Below, piece after piece: positions 9,077 to 17,893 of a stretch of DNA of 64,000 bases. This DNA is from Streptomyces sp. XM4193 (GTDB taxonomy: Bacteria; Actinomycetota; Actinomycetes; Streptomycetales; Streptomycetaceae), in contig NZ_JALLGK010000007.1 in assembly GCF_023072595.1 (NCBI RefSeq), forward strand, positions 266,933 to 330,932. The letters are read 5' to 3'. Every line of letters begins with the position of its first letter. The stretch's first letter is position 1. Both the position numbers and the translations under genes were made by a program. Below the pieces are notes generated by a model. It saw only the letters and a program-made list of their open reading frames with translations. It had not been told where the DNA came from and made no database searches.

Positions 9077-10291
9077 ATGACAACCGCGGGCTCGGCCGCG
9101 GCCCCGGCAGCGGTTACGGCAGGAAGCCCGACGCTCGGCGTCGAGGAGGAGTTCTTGCTGGTGGACCGGGAGACCGGTCGGCCCTGCGGGAAGGCGCCGG
9201 AGGTGCTGGAGTTGGTGGGGCGGGCCGGCGGCGACCCGGCCCGCTACCAACCGGAGCTGCTGACCAGCCAGGTGGAGTCGACCACGGCCGTCTGCGAGGA
9301 CATCGCCGAGGCAGCCGGGCAGCTGTGGGACAACAGACGTGCCCTGGCGGAGGCCGCACGGAGTGCGGGAGCGGCACTGCTTCCCTCCGCCACCGCCCCG
9401 TTCCCCGGTGGCCGGGTGCCGTTGAGCGCGGGTGCGCGCTTTCGGCGCATCCACTCCGCTCACCGCGAGGTGGTCGCCGACTACCAGGTGTGCGGTTGCC
9501 ACATCCATGTCGGTGTGCCGGACACGGAGACGGCCGTGCAGGTCGTGGACCGGGTGCGCCCGTGGCTGCCGACTCTGCTCGCGCTGTCCGCGAACTCTCC
9601 GTACCACCTCGGCAGGGACACCGGTTTCGTCTCCTGGCGCCTGCTCGAACAGGCGCGGCTGCCCGGCTCGGGCGTCCCTCCGCTGTTCGGCTCGGCCGCC
9701 GGCCACCGGGAGGAGGTCGCGCGCCTGGCTGCGTACGGATGCCTCGTGGACGAACGGATGAGCTTCTGGTTGGTTCGGCCCTCCCCCGCCTGGCCGACCG
9801 TGGAGTTCCGTGTCGCGGACACCGCGGCATCGGTGGACGAGGCCGTACTTCAGGCAGCGCTCGCCCGGGCCCTGGTCACCACCGCGCACATCGCCGCGCA
9901 GGAGGGACGGCCGCCGGCCGACTTCGGCGCCCAGACGGCCGCCGCCGCGGTGTGGGCCGCCGCCCGGCACGGCTTGCGGGGAGCGGGGGTCGACCCGTGG
10001 GCGGCTCGCCCGGTGCCCGCCCAGGAGCTGGTGGAACGCCTCCTCGCCGAGGTCGACCAGGCGCTGCGGGTGAGCGGCGACCAGAAGTGGGTTGTCGGCG
10101 CGGTCGAAGAGCTCCTGGCTCGCGGCACGGGCGCGGAACGGCAGCTGCGCGCCGGCGCCCGGGGGCGGCGGGCCCTGATGACGCAGCTCAACCGGGAGCT
10201 GCTCCGGCCCGTGACCGGTGCGCCGGCGGTCACGGCCCCGGCGGGGACCGCACCCGTACGACGTCCGCACCCGAAGGGAGACCGCACATGA
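9077..10291 (+). CDS. YbdK/GCS2-family carboxylate-amine ligase (glutamate-cysteine ligase-like)
   Basis: 404 residues. The family hallmark LGVEEEFLLVD begins near residue 20, followed by the GCS2 pattern (SQVESTT, CGCHIHVGVPD, ANSPYHLGRDTG with the aromatic-rich surroundings, TVEFRVADTAAS). Members ligate an amino acid carboxylate to an amine with ATP; many annotated glutamate-cysteine ligases of this group have no proven cysteine substrate. ATG chosen because upstream frame lacks homology. Its stop overlaps the next start (ATGA), tying it to a haem-oxygenase-like diiron protein, and a CDGSH gene faces the pair. Since actinomycetes use mycothiol rather than glutathione, a different product is likely (inference). 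Confidence 0.88.
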   Translation: MTTAGSAAAPAAVTAGSPTLGVEEEFLLVDRETGRPCGKAPEVLELVGRAGGDPARYQPELLTSQVESTTAVCEDIAEAAGQLWDNRRALAEAARSAGAALLPSATAPFPGGRVPLSAGARFRRIHSAHREVVADYQVCGCHIHVGVPDTETAVQVVDRVRPWLPTLLALSANSPYHLGRDTGFVSWRLLEQARLPGSGVPPLFGSAAGHREEVARLAAYGCLVDERMSFWLVRPSPAWPTVEFRVADTAASVDEAVLQAALARALVTTAHIAAQEGRPPADFGAQTAAAAVWAAARHGLRGAGVDPWAARPVPAQELVERLLAEVDQALRVSGDQKWVVGAVEELLARGTGAERQLRAGARGRRALMTQLNRELLRPVTGAPAVTAPAGTAPVRRPHPKGDRT

Positions 10292-11328
10292 CCACCCTCA
10301 CCGACCCCGCCCCGCCCAAGGCCGCGCTGCCGCCGGCCCGTGGGCCGCTGTCGTCCGCAGTGCTCTCGACACTGACCGGCGAACCCCGCGTCGGCGCAAC
10401 CGCACTGCCCAGCCCGGCCGGCGCCGAACCGTTCGGCGACGACCTTCAACTGGCCCTGCTGCTCTGCTACGAGCTGCACTACCAGGGCCTTCCCGGAGTG
10501 CCGGACCAGTGGGAGTGGGACCCCGAGCTGCTGCGCTTCCGCGGCGAGGTGGAGGCGGTGTTCCTGACGGGGCTCCGGGCCCGTCTGCCGGAGGGCGACG
10601 ACGTGTCGGCCGTGGTGGAGGAACTGCTCGTGGAGCCGATCGGCGGTGGCGGCCCGTCCCGACACCTCGCCAGACGCGGTGAGTGGTGGCAGATGCAGGA
10701 GTTCCTGGCGCACCGCTCCGTCTACCACCTCAAGGAGGCCGATCCGCACGCCTGGGTCATCCCCCGTCTGCGGGGGCGGGCCAAGGCCGCACTGGTGGCA
10801 GTGGAGTACGACGAGTTCGGCGGCGGTCACGCCGAGCGCGCACACTCCCGGCTCTACACCGACCTCCTGGAGGGCGCGGGGCTCGACCCCGGCTATCTGC
10901 GCTATCTGCCGCACGTACCCGCGCCGACCCTGGCCTGGGTCAACCTGATGTCGCTCCTCGGTCTGCACCGGTCGCTGCGCGGCGCGCTGGTGGGCCACTT
11001 CGCCGCCGCCGAGATCACCACCGCCCCGAGCGCCCGGCGGATGGTCAACGCACTGCGGCGCTTCGGCGCCGACAAGGCATGTGTGCACTTCTACGCCGAG
11101 CACATCGAGGCCGACGCCGTCCACGAACAGGTGATGCGGCACGAGGTGATCGACGATCTCCTCACCCAGGAGCCCGCGCTCGCTCCCGACGTGGTGTTCG
11201 GGATACGCGCCGCCGAGCTGGTCGAGGACGACTTCGCCCGCCATCTCAACCACGCCTGGGAGCAGGGCAGTTCGTCACTGCGGGTCCCGCTGCCCGGCTC
11301 CCTCCCCGTACCGCTTCCCGCCGACTGA
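10288..11328 (+). CDS. Haem-oxygenase-like diiron (iron-containing redox) protein
   Basis: 346 residues, all-helical, of the Haem_oxygenas_2 / HDO superfamily. Conserved blocks: CYELHYQG (about 60), WEWDP (75), QEFLAHRSVYHLKEADPHAW (137-155), EYDEFGGGHAERAH (173-186) and HFYAEHIEADAVHE (267-280). The acidic and histidine residues in the last three blocks are candidate diiron ligands. Characterised relatives (UndA, SznF, BesC, CADD) use O2 for N-oxygenation, C-C cleavage or decarboxylation. Translationally coupled to the YbdK-like ligase, suggesting that it oxidises the ligase product; substrate unknown. Confidence 0.88.
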   Translation: MTTLTDPAPPKAALPPARGPLSSAVLSTLTGEPRVGATALPSPAGAEPFGDDLQLALLLCYELHYQGLPGVPDQWEWDPELLRFRGEVEAVFLTGLRARLPEGDDVSAVVEELLVEPIGGGGPSRHLARRGEWWQMQEFLAHRSVYHLKEADPHAWVIPRLRGRAKAALVAVEYDEFGGGHAERAHSRLYTDLLEGAGLDPGYLRYLPHVPAPTLAWVNLMSLLGLHRSLRGALVGHFAAAEITTAPSARRMVNALRRFGADKACVHFYAEHIEADAVHEQVMRHEVIDDLLTQEPALAPDVVFGIRAAELVEDDFARHLNHAWEQGSSSLRVPLPGSLPVPLPAD

Positions 11329-11388
11329 GCCGCAACCGGCACCGGTCCGAAATCCCGTCCGGGCGGCGCCGGTCCGGTCCCACGCCGA

Positions 11389-11850
11389 TCAGGTCGCGTC
11401 GGCGGCGGGGCCGGCTCGTCGCTGCCGACGACGGTGGCTGGTGTCGCACCAGGGGTAGCAGGCGCTCCTACGGCACATGCAGATCGCCACCAGAAAACGG
11501 TCGGAGCGGGCAGTGCCGCCGTCCGGCAGGCGCACCTCCACCGGCCCCTCCACCAACGCCGGACCTCCCGGTTCGGTGCGGACCCGCCTGCCTTCGGACG
11601 CACACACCGGCACCGGGTCCGCCTGCGGCCCCCCGGACACCTCCCACACCGCAGGCACGTCCCGCGCCCCGGGTCCGTTCTGCTCCTCTGGCGCGGACCG
11701 CGGCTCGGACGGCTCCTCGGGTGCGGGCCGATCGACGGGTACGGGCTGCCCGGCAGGGACGTCGGAGCCTGCGGGACACCTCGCGGGCCCGTTCGGCTCC
11801 GCAGGCGGCAGCGCGCTCTGCCCCTGGCCCTCGGTGGGGTTGGTCGGCAC
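11389..11850 (-). CDS. CDGSH iron-sulfur domain protein
   Basis: 153 residues. The C-terminal 60 carry a complete CDGSH-type 2Fe-2S motif, C-x-C-x2-S-x3-P-x-C-D-T-S-H (three Cys and one His), within VAICMCRRSACYPWCDTSHR; Gly of the name-giving motif is Thr here. The N-terminal 80 residues are proline/glycine-rich and probably disordered, longer than in most single-domain relatives. Likely a redox or cluster-transfer partner. It converges on the ligase/diiron gene pair, leaving only 60 nt between stops, so a shared function is plausible but not shown. Confidence 0.88.
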   Translation of the reverse strand: MPTNPTEGQGQSALPPAEPNGPARCPAGSDVPAGQPVPVDRPAPEEPSEPRSAPEEQNGPGARDVPAVWEVSGGPQADPVPVCASEGRRVRTEPGGPALVEGPVEVRLPDGGTARSDRFLVAICMCRRSACYPWCDTSHRRRQRRAGPAADAT

Positions 11851-11853
11851 GGA

Positions 11854-12420
11854 TCACCACCCGTTCTCGGCGCGTCCAAGGGTCATCGCCCCGGCCGCCG
11901 CTTCCGCGGCCTCGGGTACGTCGGCCAGCAGGTCGGAGGCGGTCTGCCTGGCACACCCACCCGGCGGTCGCAGCAGAGACATCTGCCCCGGGTCCCCCGC
12001 ATCCATGAAGTCAAACGGCAGGGCGCCCCTGCCGCCGCCACGGAGCGGACCATTACCTCGCGACCGTTGGCCGGACAGCCCGACCCGCGACAGTCCGGTG
12101 ACGCCGCACAGCGAACGTGCACACGCACCGGCCCCGCGAAAATCGCACGCCGGGGTATGCGCGACCATCCAGGGTGCACGCCGGCTCGCCGCCGCTCGGA
12201 CGGGTGCACGGGTGCCGCCAGGCTCCTCGGGGCCGCCTTGCGCACACTCGATCAACTCCCCGTGGTGTGAACGCCGTCGGCCGAACTCGTCGTTGACGTG
12301 GACGAAGGAAACGTTCGCGCGGCGTGCCTGCTCCAGCAGCTCGACAATCCCGGGCAGCGCCCTGCGCACCGAGGCGTGCAGAGCATCCGCACCCAGGTGG
12401 TCATAGGTGTCGATCAACAC
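11854..12420 (-). pseudogene. Decayed isochorismatase-family (cysteine hydrolase) gene
   Basis: The first about 60 codons read as an isochorismatase-type hydrolase: LVLIDTYDH with the family Asp, then VSFVHVNDEFGRRRS, matching the common VNDxFGxWRS segment. After GELIEC the reading loses all similarity: the expected Lys, the GVATDIC-like nucleophile-Cys region and the C-terminal helices are absent, replaced by arginine/glycine-rich sequence. No ATG or RBS precedes LVLID and an in-frame stop lies nine codons upstream. Probably a truncated or frameshifted remnant. It ends 4 nt from the CDGSH start. Confidence 0.6.
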
Positions 12421-12692
12421 CAGGGCCTGCCGGGCTGTCGGGATTCACACGCCGGCGATGTTCTCGACGGAGGTTCCCGCCGCTTGGCAGGCTCTCCGAG
12501 GCTCCGGGCGCCTCACCGCCGGCTCGGGAGAGCATCTCCCGACCCACGTTCGGCTCTTGATCGTTCTGCTTGCCGCACCCCCGCCCGTACCGCTGTTGAG
12601 CGGCCCCGACGCTGTGCGCGAGCACCCCCGGAAGTGAGGTATTGTTCTCGTGCACGGCCGGTCAGGGGCAGAGCCCAGGACCGGAGCAGCAC

Positions 12693-12766
<74 letters not shown>

Positions 12767-12773
12767 CGGTGAT

Positions 12774-12809
12774 CAGAAGCCCTTTGCGATCTTCGCAGAG
12801 GGCTTCTGG
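12774..12809 (+). terminator. Terminator after tRNA-Pro
   Basis: Long, slightly imperfect stem-loop beginning 8 nt after the tRNA: arms containing AGAAGCCC and GGGCTTCT plus an inner TTGCGA/TCGCAG pairing. Confidence 0.7.
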
Positions 12810-12910
12810 CGTGAGTGAGTGACATTGCCCCGTCGTTCACACGGCTCCTGGCGCTCCGACTGCAGCGCGATCGGGATCTGCGCGCGCAGGGGTGTCCTAC
12901 GCTGGCCTTC

Positions 12911-13288
12911 ATGATCGCCAAGCTGCAGTGTGTGGTGCTGGACTGTGCGGATGTCGTCGAGCTGTCCCGGTTCTACCAGTCGCTTCTCGGCGGTGTGGTG
13001 AACCAGCCGGATCCGCGGTGGTCGGTCGACGACGACTGGGCGACGCTCCACACCGACAGTGGGTTTGTGCTGTCCTTCCAACGCGTGCAGGACCATCAGC
13101 CGCCGAGGTGGCTGGACCCTGCTCGCCCCCAGCAGTTCCACCTCGACCTGGGGGTCGAGGACCTGGATCAGGCCCAGCAGGACGTCCTCGAACGTGGCGC
13201 CACACTGCTCGACGAGGGTGACGGCGCTCGGAGTTGGCGCATCTTCGCGGACCCGGCAGGCCACCCGTTCTGTCTCGTACGGGACTGA
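12911..13288 (+). CDS. VOC-family protein (glyoxalase/bleomycin-resistance-like)
   Basis: 125 residues with both half-domains of the vicinal oxygen chelate fold: CVVLDCADVVELSRFYQSLLG at the N-terminus and FHLDLGVEDLDQAQQDVLERGA in the middle, ending IFADPAGHPFCLV, the classic C-terminal strand of the Glyoxalase_6 type. The ATG is taken because homology starts there; the frame is open further upstream. Function not predictable beyond fold; many such proteins bind small hydrophobic molecules. Single gene after tRNA-Pro. Confidence 0.85.
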   Translation: MIAKLQCVVLDCADVVELSRFYQSLLGGVVNQPDPRWSVDDDWATLHTDSGFVLSFQRVQDHQPPRWLDPARPQQFHLDLGVEDLDQAQQDVLERGATLLDEGDGARSWRIFADPAGHPFCLVRD

Positions 13289-13636
13289 CCGGCAGCCCGA
13301 AGTGGCGCAGACACCTCGGACCGTCGTGAGTTGTGCGGACGCCGATCGATGCGGTGGCCGCGGGCCGCAGCGCCGCATCCAGCCCGACGGCGGGGAGTGT
13401 GCGAGGGCTTGGTGAGCCTCGGGTTCCACAGCTGGAGTTGAGAGGTGATCAGGGCCGTTCGGCGGCTCTCGGTCCGGCGTATGACGGGCAGTTGTCACAG
13501 CGGACGAGGCCCCGCCATCCGTCGGTTGTCGCCGGGGTGCCGCGTGGTTCGGATAGCCGGCGGGGGCAGTGGTGGGGGCGATCGTTGCCCGGTGTGGCAT
13601 ACACCGGCCGGGCGGGCGCAGCCACAGACTGTCCGC
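13289..13636. other. Intergenic, nothing recognised
   Basis: About 350 nt of GC-rich sequence without a convincing gene, hairpin or promoter on either strand. Confidence 0.4.
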
Positions 13637-13882
13637 ATGGCAACTTTGGTCACCGTGTTCCCGCCGGACTCCGACGGGCGCCGCCGGGTGACGTGCGCGG
13701 GCGAGGAACTGGGGCGGGCCGGCAGCCTCTACGAGGTGATGGACCTGCTGAACGGGGCGGGGCTCAACGCCGCCGCCACCGCCTTCGAGGACACGGACAT
13801 CTTCGACTGGCAGGGCGGCGGCCCCTACGCGTGGGCGCCGGCCGCTCCACCCGAACGGGGCGGCACCTCACAAGAGGGGTGA
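13637..13882 (+). CDS. Small hypothetical protein, 81 aa
   Basis: Not recognised. The reading frame starts MATLVTVFPPDSDGRRRV and contains an acidic, alanine-rich middle (LYEVMDLLNGAGLNAAATAF, then EDTDIFDWQGGGPYAW) with codon third positions strongly G/C, as expected for a real gene here. No signal peptide, membrane segment or cysteine pattern. There is no clear ribosome site before the ATG. Probably a conserved small actinobacterial protein. Confidence 0.55.
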   Translation: MATLVTVFPPDSDGRRRVTCAGEELGRAGSLYEVMDLLNGAGLNAAATAFEDTDIFDWQGGGPYAWAPAAPPERGGTSQEG

Positions 13883-14284
13883 ACAGTTCCGCAAGCCGCC
13901 AGCCGTCCCGTGCCGCGCTGTTGCGCGGTCGAGCCGTGTACTGCCACGGTCGGTCGACCCTCTGAGCAGCGGCCTCACGGGGCAACGCAGGGTGGGCGCC
14001 GCGTGCCCGGCATGTTCCCACAGCGTCGAGAAGGGGCCGGAGCCTCGCCCCCGACGCCCACCCGTACGTGACATGTGGTGAAGGGTGAGCCGGGTTTCCC
14101 GATCAGCGGGCAGGAACGTCGAGCCGTCCGACGGGGACGAGGGCACTCTGCCTGACCGCAGGGGCGGCGCCCCGTGCGAGCCGGCGCTCCTCGGCGCACA
14201 TCTGACGCTTCGGCTGCGAGCCGCACATCGACCGGTGCCGGTGGCGGGCGGGGAGTCGAGGCAAAAAGAAAGTCGCGGATGAAT
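13883..14284. other. Intergenic upstream of HelD
   Basis: About 400 nt with no supported gene. GC falls sharply towards the end (from about 14255), marking the HelD promoter region. The 19-bp rifamycin-associated element known before some actinobacterial helR genes was looked for and not seen. Confidence 0.4.
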
Positions 14285-14315
14285 TTGACATCCACGACTC
14301 GATTCAGCGTATATT
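14285..14315 (+). promoter_or_regulatory. Probable housekeeping promoter of the HelD gene
   Basis: TTGACA at 14285-14290 and TATATT at 14310-14315 with a 19-nt spacer, in the most AT-rich stretch of the area. Spacing is slightly long for a HrdB-type promoter. It would give a leader of about 65 nt before the TTG start. Confidence 0.6.
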
Positions 14316-14387
14316 CAATGTTTCATTTGCCTGCGATCGGCACATTGATTAATGCGCTGGAGTCAGCCTAACTCGGCGGGAGCGGAA

Positions 14388-16643
14388 TTGTCAAACAGTG
14401 AAATCGAGCGGGAGCAGCAATTCGTCAGTGCGCTCCACGAACGTCTCGACGTGCTCAGGGCGCGGGCTCAGGAGTCCGCGCGCGGGGCGCTTGCGCAGGT
14501 CGGGAACGCCTACCAGGCCAAGCTGGAGCGGGAGGTCGCGGTCTCGGAGGGGTCCCGTCGGCTCGCGGCGATCAATGCCGCCGAGCACGGCCTGTGCTTC
14601 GGTCGGCTGGATTTCGGGGACGGTCGAACACATCACATCGGACGCATGGGAATTCAGCACGAGGAGCTGACCGGCGAGCCGATGCTGATCGACTGGCGGG
14701 CCGAGGCGGCACGTCCCTTTTATCTCGCGACGGGCCACTCCCCGATGGGGCTGCGACGCAGAAGGCATCTGACGACCGAGGGTCGTACCGTCACCGCGCT
14801 GCACGACGAGCTGATGGACATCAGCGACCCGACCCGCACCGGGCACGAGAGCAGCGACGCCGACGCGGTGCTGCTCGCCGCACTGGACGCGGCTCGCACC
14901 GGCCGGATGCACGACATCGTGCGCACCATCCAGGCGGAGCAGGACCGGATCATCCGCGCACCGCACCGAGGGGTGATGGTCGTCGAGGGCGGGCCGGGCA
15001 CCGGGAAGACGGCGGTGGCGCTGCACCGGGCGGCGTTCCTGCTCTACGAGCACCGTGAACTGCTCGCCCGCCGGGCCGTGTTGATCGTGGGCCCCAACCC
15101 GGCGTTCCTCGACTACATCGGCGAGGTGCTGCCCTCGCTCGGCGAGACCGGGGTGCTGCTTGCCACGCCCGGTGAGCTCTTCCCCGGCGTGCGGGCCACC
15201 GGGGAGGAGAGTCCGGCCGCCGCCGAGGTGAAGGGGCGCCCGGAGATGGCCGATGTGCTGGCGAAGGCGTTGCGGGGCCGGCAGACCGTTCCCGAAAGGG
15301 TGCGGGAGATCGACCACGAGGAGTACGGCACGCTCCTGCTGCACCGCGAGACCGCCGAGGACGCCCGGCACGCCGCACGCGAGAGCAGCCTGCCGCACAA
15401 CCTGGCCCGTCCGGTCTTCGCGTTCCGGATCATCGACGAGCTGACCTCCCAGCTCGTCGAGCGGATCGGCGCGGACCCGCTGGGCGGGGAGAATCTGCTG
15501 GGCCCCGACGACATCGCCCAGCTCGGCCGGGACGTGGCGACCAGCCCCGAAGTGCACGACGCCGTCGAGGAGTTGTGGCCGCAGCTCACCCCGCAGCGCT
15601 TCCTCGCCGACTATCTCGCGGAGCCGGTGCACCTGGACGAGGAGTCCGCGGAGCTGATCCGGCGGGAGGGCGGTCCGTGGACCGAGGCGGACGTACCGCT
15701 GCTGGACGAGGCGGCAGAGCTGCTCGGCGAGGACGACAGCGCCGCGCGCGCCAGGGCGGAGGCCGGCCGTCAGGAGGAAATCGCCTATGCGCAGGGCGTG
15801 TTGGAGGTGTCCGCCGGATCGCAGTCCTACGAGTTCGAGGACATGGAGTCCGAGGTGCTGGCCGCGCACGACATCATCGACGCCGAGCGGATGGCCGAGC
15901 GCCAGGAGGAGACCGACGACCGCAGTGCGGCCGAGCGGGCGGCCGGAGACCGGACCTGGGCGTTCGGCCACATCATCGTCGACGAGGCGCAGGAGCTGTC
16001 CGCGATGGCGTGGCGGCTGCTGATGCGACGGGTGCCGACTCGCTCGATGACGCTGGTCGGGGATCCGGCGCAGACCGCCGCCCCGGCAGGGGTCGGGAGC
16101 TGGGCGCGCGCACTGCGTCCTCATGTGGGCGACCGCTGGGAACGGGTGCGGCTGCGGGTGAACTACCGTACGCCGGCGGAGATCATGCAGGTCGCGGCCG
16201 ATGTGGTGCGGGCGCACGACCCGGACTTCACCCCTCCGGAGTCGGTCCGTTGGACCGGAGTGCGGCCGTGGGTGCGGTCGGTGGGCGCGCAGGAACTGGC
16301 CGGCGCGGTGGCCCGGGAGGCGTACGGCAGGAGCGGCCGAGGGCGGACCGCGGTGATCGCCCCGCAGGAGCTGCACGCCGCGCTCCTCGTCGAGCTGCCC
16401 GACGCCGGTTCCGGAGCACAGCCCGACCTCACCCGCGAGGTGGTGCTGTTGACGCCTCGGGGCGCCAAGGGGCTGGAGTTCGACTCGGTGCTGGTGGTCG
16501 AGCCGGCTGCGTACGCGTTGAGCGACCTATACGTCGCGCTCACCCGCGCAACCCAGCGCCTGGGAGTACTGCACACGGGGCGGCTGCCGCGCGGGCTCGA
16601 AGAGCAGGCCGGGACGGAGGGCGAAGGCCGACGGGCCGGCTGA
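14388..16643 (+). CDS. helD: HelD-like RNA-polymerase-associated helicase
   Basis: 751 residues, UvrD/Rep superfamily 1. An N-terminal coiled coil (EIEREQQFVSALHERLDVLR onward) is the arm that enters the RNA polymerase channel in HelD. ATPase motifs: Walker A GGPGTGKTAVALHRAAFLLY (near residue 200), motif II HIIVDEAQELS, motif III TLVGDPAQT, motif IV VNYRTPAEIM, motif V GAKGLEFDSVLV and motif VI LYVALTRATQRLGVLHT. Such proteins recycle stalled polymerase; in Streptomyces and mycobacteria some (HelR) give rifampicin tolerance. The TTG start is preferred because a GGGAG lies 5 nt before it; an ATG at 14352 has none. Monocistronic. Confidence 0.92.
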   Translation: MSNSEIEREQQFVSALHERLDVLRARAQESARGALAQVGNAYQAKLEREVAVSEGSRRLAAINAAEHGLCFGRLDFGDGRTHHIGRMGIQHEELTGEPMLIDWRAEAARPFYLATGHSPMGLRRRRHLTTEGRTVTALHDELMDISDPTRTGHESSDADAVLLAALDAARTGRMHDIVRTIQAEQDRIIRAPHRGVMVVEGGPGTGKTAVALHRAAFLLYEHRELLARRAVLIVGPNPAFLDYIGEVLPSLGETGVLLATPGELFPGVRATGEESPAAAEVKGRPEMADVLAKALRGRQTVPERVREIDHEEYGTLLLHRETAEDARHAARESSLPHNLARPVFAFRIIDELTSQLVERIGADPLGGENLLGPDDIAQLGRDVATSPEVHDAVEELWPQLTPQRFLADYLAEPVHLDEESAELIRREGGPWTEADVPLLDEAAELLGEDDSAARARAEAGRQEEIAYAQGVLEVSAGSQSYEFEDMESEVLAAHDIIDAERMAERQEETDDRSAAERAAGDRTWAFGHIIVDEAQELSAMAWRLLMRRVPTRSMTLVGDPAQTAAPAGVGSWARALRPHVGDRWERVRLRVNYRTPAEIMQVAADVVRAHDPDFTPPESVRWTGVRPWVRSVGAQELAGAVAREAYGRSGRGRTAVIAPQELHAALLVELPDAGSGAQPDLTREVVLLTPRGAKGLEFDSVLVVEPAAYALSDLYVALTRATQRLGVLHTGRLPRGLEEQAGTEGEGRRAG

Positions 16644-16970
16644 GCTGCGCGGAGGGGCGGTGGCGCAGCCGGGTGCGAGACAACGGCGTCAACTCCCCTT
16701 CTTGGGCAACGGGTTGGGCGCACACGGGTTGCTGTCGACGTACCCCGGGCGTCTCCACGGCGAGGCCACTCGCACGGGTGAAGGCGTACAACCTTCGCTC
16801 GGGTTCGGGTGTCTTCTGTGCACCGCTCCACGCAACGCCGTGCCCGCCCGCCTCCGGGGCAGCCGGCAGCGGGGGCGTCACTCTCAACGCCGCGCGGAGG
16901 CCCGGCGTCCCAGTGGTCCCGGCCGCGCCTTCGCGTGCTCGGCCGTGCCTTCACCAGCCCAGGGGGCACC
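16644..16970. other. Intergenic, nothing recognised
   Basis: About 330 nt after the HelD gene without a supported gene. Only the last 10 nt are assignable, as the ribosome site of the next gene. Confidence 0.4.
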
Positions 16971-17513
16971 GTGAATCCGTACAACCGTCCGAGTCCGCCT
17001 CCCCGCCCGCCGGACCTGCGACCGCTGAGCCGCCGCAAGCGGGTCTGGGGCGGCGGGATCGGGCTCCTCATGTTCGGTGTGCTGGTGGGCGGCGCCGGTG
17101 AACAGCCGGACACCACAACGGCGTCCGGGAACTCCGCCAAGCCCGCCTCGACGGTCACCGCCACGATCGAGGCCACCGCCACCGAGCGGGTGACTGTCGA
17201 GCCCGAGCCGGCACCGACGGTCACCCGGACCAAGACCGTCAAGACCCCGGGCCCGACCGTCACGGTCACCTCAGCCCCGGGCGGCTCCGGCTCCGGGGGC
17301 GGTACCGGCAGTGGCTCGGGCGGGAGCGCGAGTGGCGGCGGTACGGGAGGCGGCGCGGCGGCGAGCTGTTCCCTGGTCTCCAACGCGGGCAACTGCTACA
17401 GCCCGGGCCAGTTCTGCCGCAACAGCGACCGCGGCGCCAGCACCACCACTTCCTCCGGCGCCCGCATCACCTGCAGGCAGAACGGCGACTCCTGGCGGTG
17501 GACGCGTTCCTGA
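16971..17513 (+). CDS. Membrane-anchored hypothetical protein with Cys-rich C-terminal domain
   Basis: 180 residues from a GTG with AGGGGG about 5 nt before it. A proline-rich cytoplasmic stretch and RRKR are followed by one hydrophobic segment (about 27-43), then a Thr/Val/Pro-rich linker, a Gly/Ser linker and a compact C-terminal domain of about 50 residues with four cysteines (CSLVSNAGNCYSPGQFC ... ITC) and WRWTRS at the end. The layout is a type II anchored extracytoplasmic domain with two likely disulfides. Such tails occur on many streptomycete surface proteins; function unknown. Confidence 0.75.
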   Translation: MNPYNRPSPPPRPPDLRPLSRRKRVWGGGIGLLMFGVLVGGAGEQPDTTTASGNSAKPASTVTATIEATATERVTVEPEPAPTVTRTKTVKTPGPTVTVTSAPGGSGSGGGTGSGSGGSASGGGTGGGAAASCSLVSNAGNCYSPGQFCRNSDRGASTTTSSGARITCRQNGDSWRWTRS

Positions 17514-17893
17514 CTCCGGAGCCCGGGCCGCGTCGACGGCGGCCCGGGTCCGCATCCTGCCGACACGGCCGCGAGCGGTGTGCCCCGCCGAGCGTACGAG
17601 CGGTGTGCCGGCGTGGTGCGCCGGGGTGGTGTGCCCGAGCGATGCGCCCCGCCGGGCGCTGGAGCGCCCCGCCGAGCGCACGAGCGGTGCGCCGGGGCGG
17701 TGAGCGGCGCACGGTGGGGCAGGCTGCCGGTGCGGGCGCGCACACGCGGCGCGCCCGCACCGGTCCGAGTGCACTGTGCAGGATGCCGCTCCCCCGGTCG
17801 CCGTCCGGTGGCTGCCGAGGCCGCGCCGCGCGCGGGGCGACGCGGCACACCGCCACGAGTCGGCGGGCGGGTGCGGCACGGAGAGGAGAGGCC
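17514..17893. other. GC-rich intergenic with degenerate repeats, before lutA
   Basis: 380 nt. From about 17580 to 17710 an imperfect unit around CGCCGAGCGNACGAGCGGTG recurs two to three times. No gene was supported on either strand. The last 15 nt hold GAGAGGAGAG, the ribosome site for lutA. Confidence 0.45.

Noticed and set aside
7214..10270. Over 1000-codon open frame on the minus strand across the phosphatase and ligase genes
   Set aside because: It spans two real genes in other frames and an intergenic region, with an arginine-rich nonsense product.
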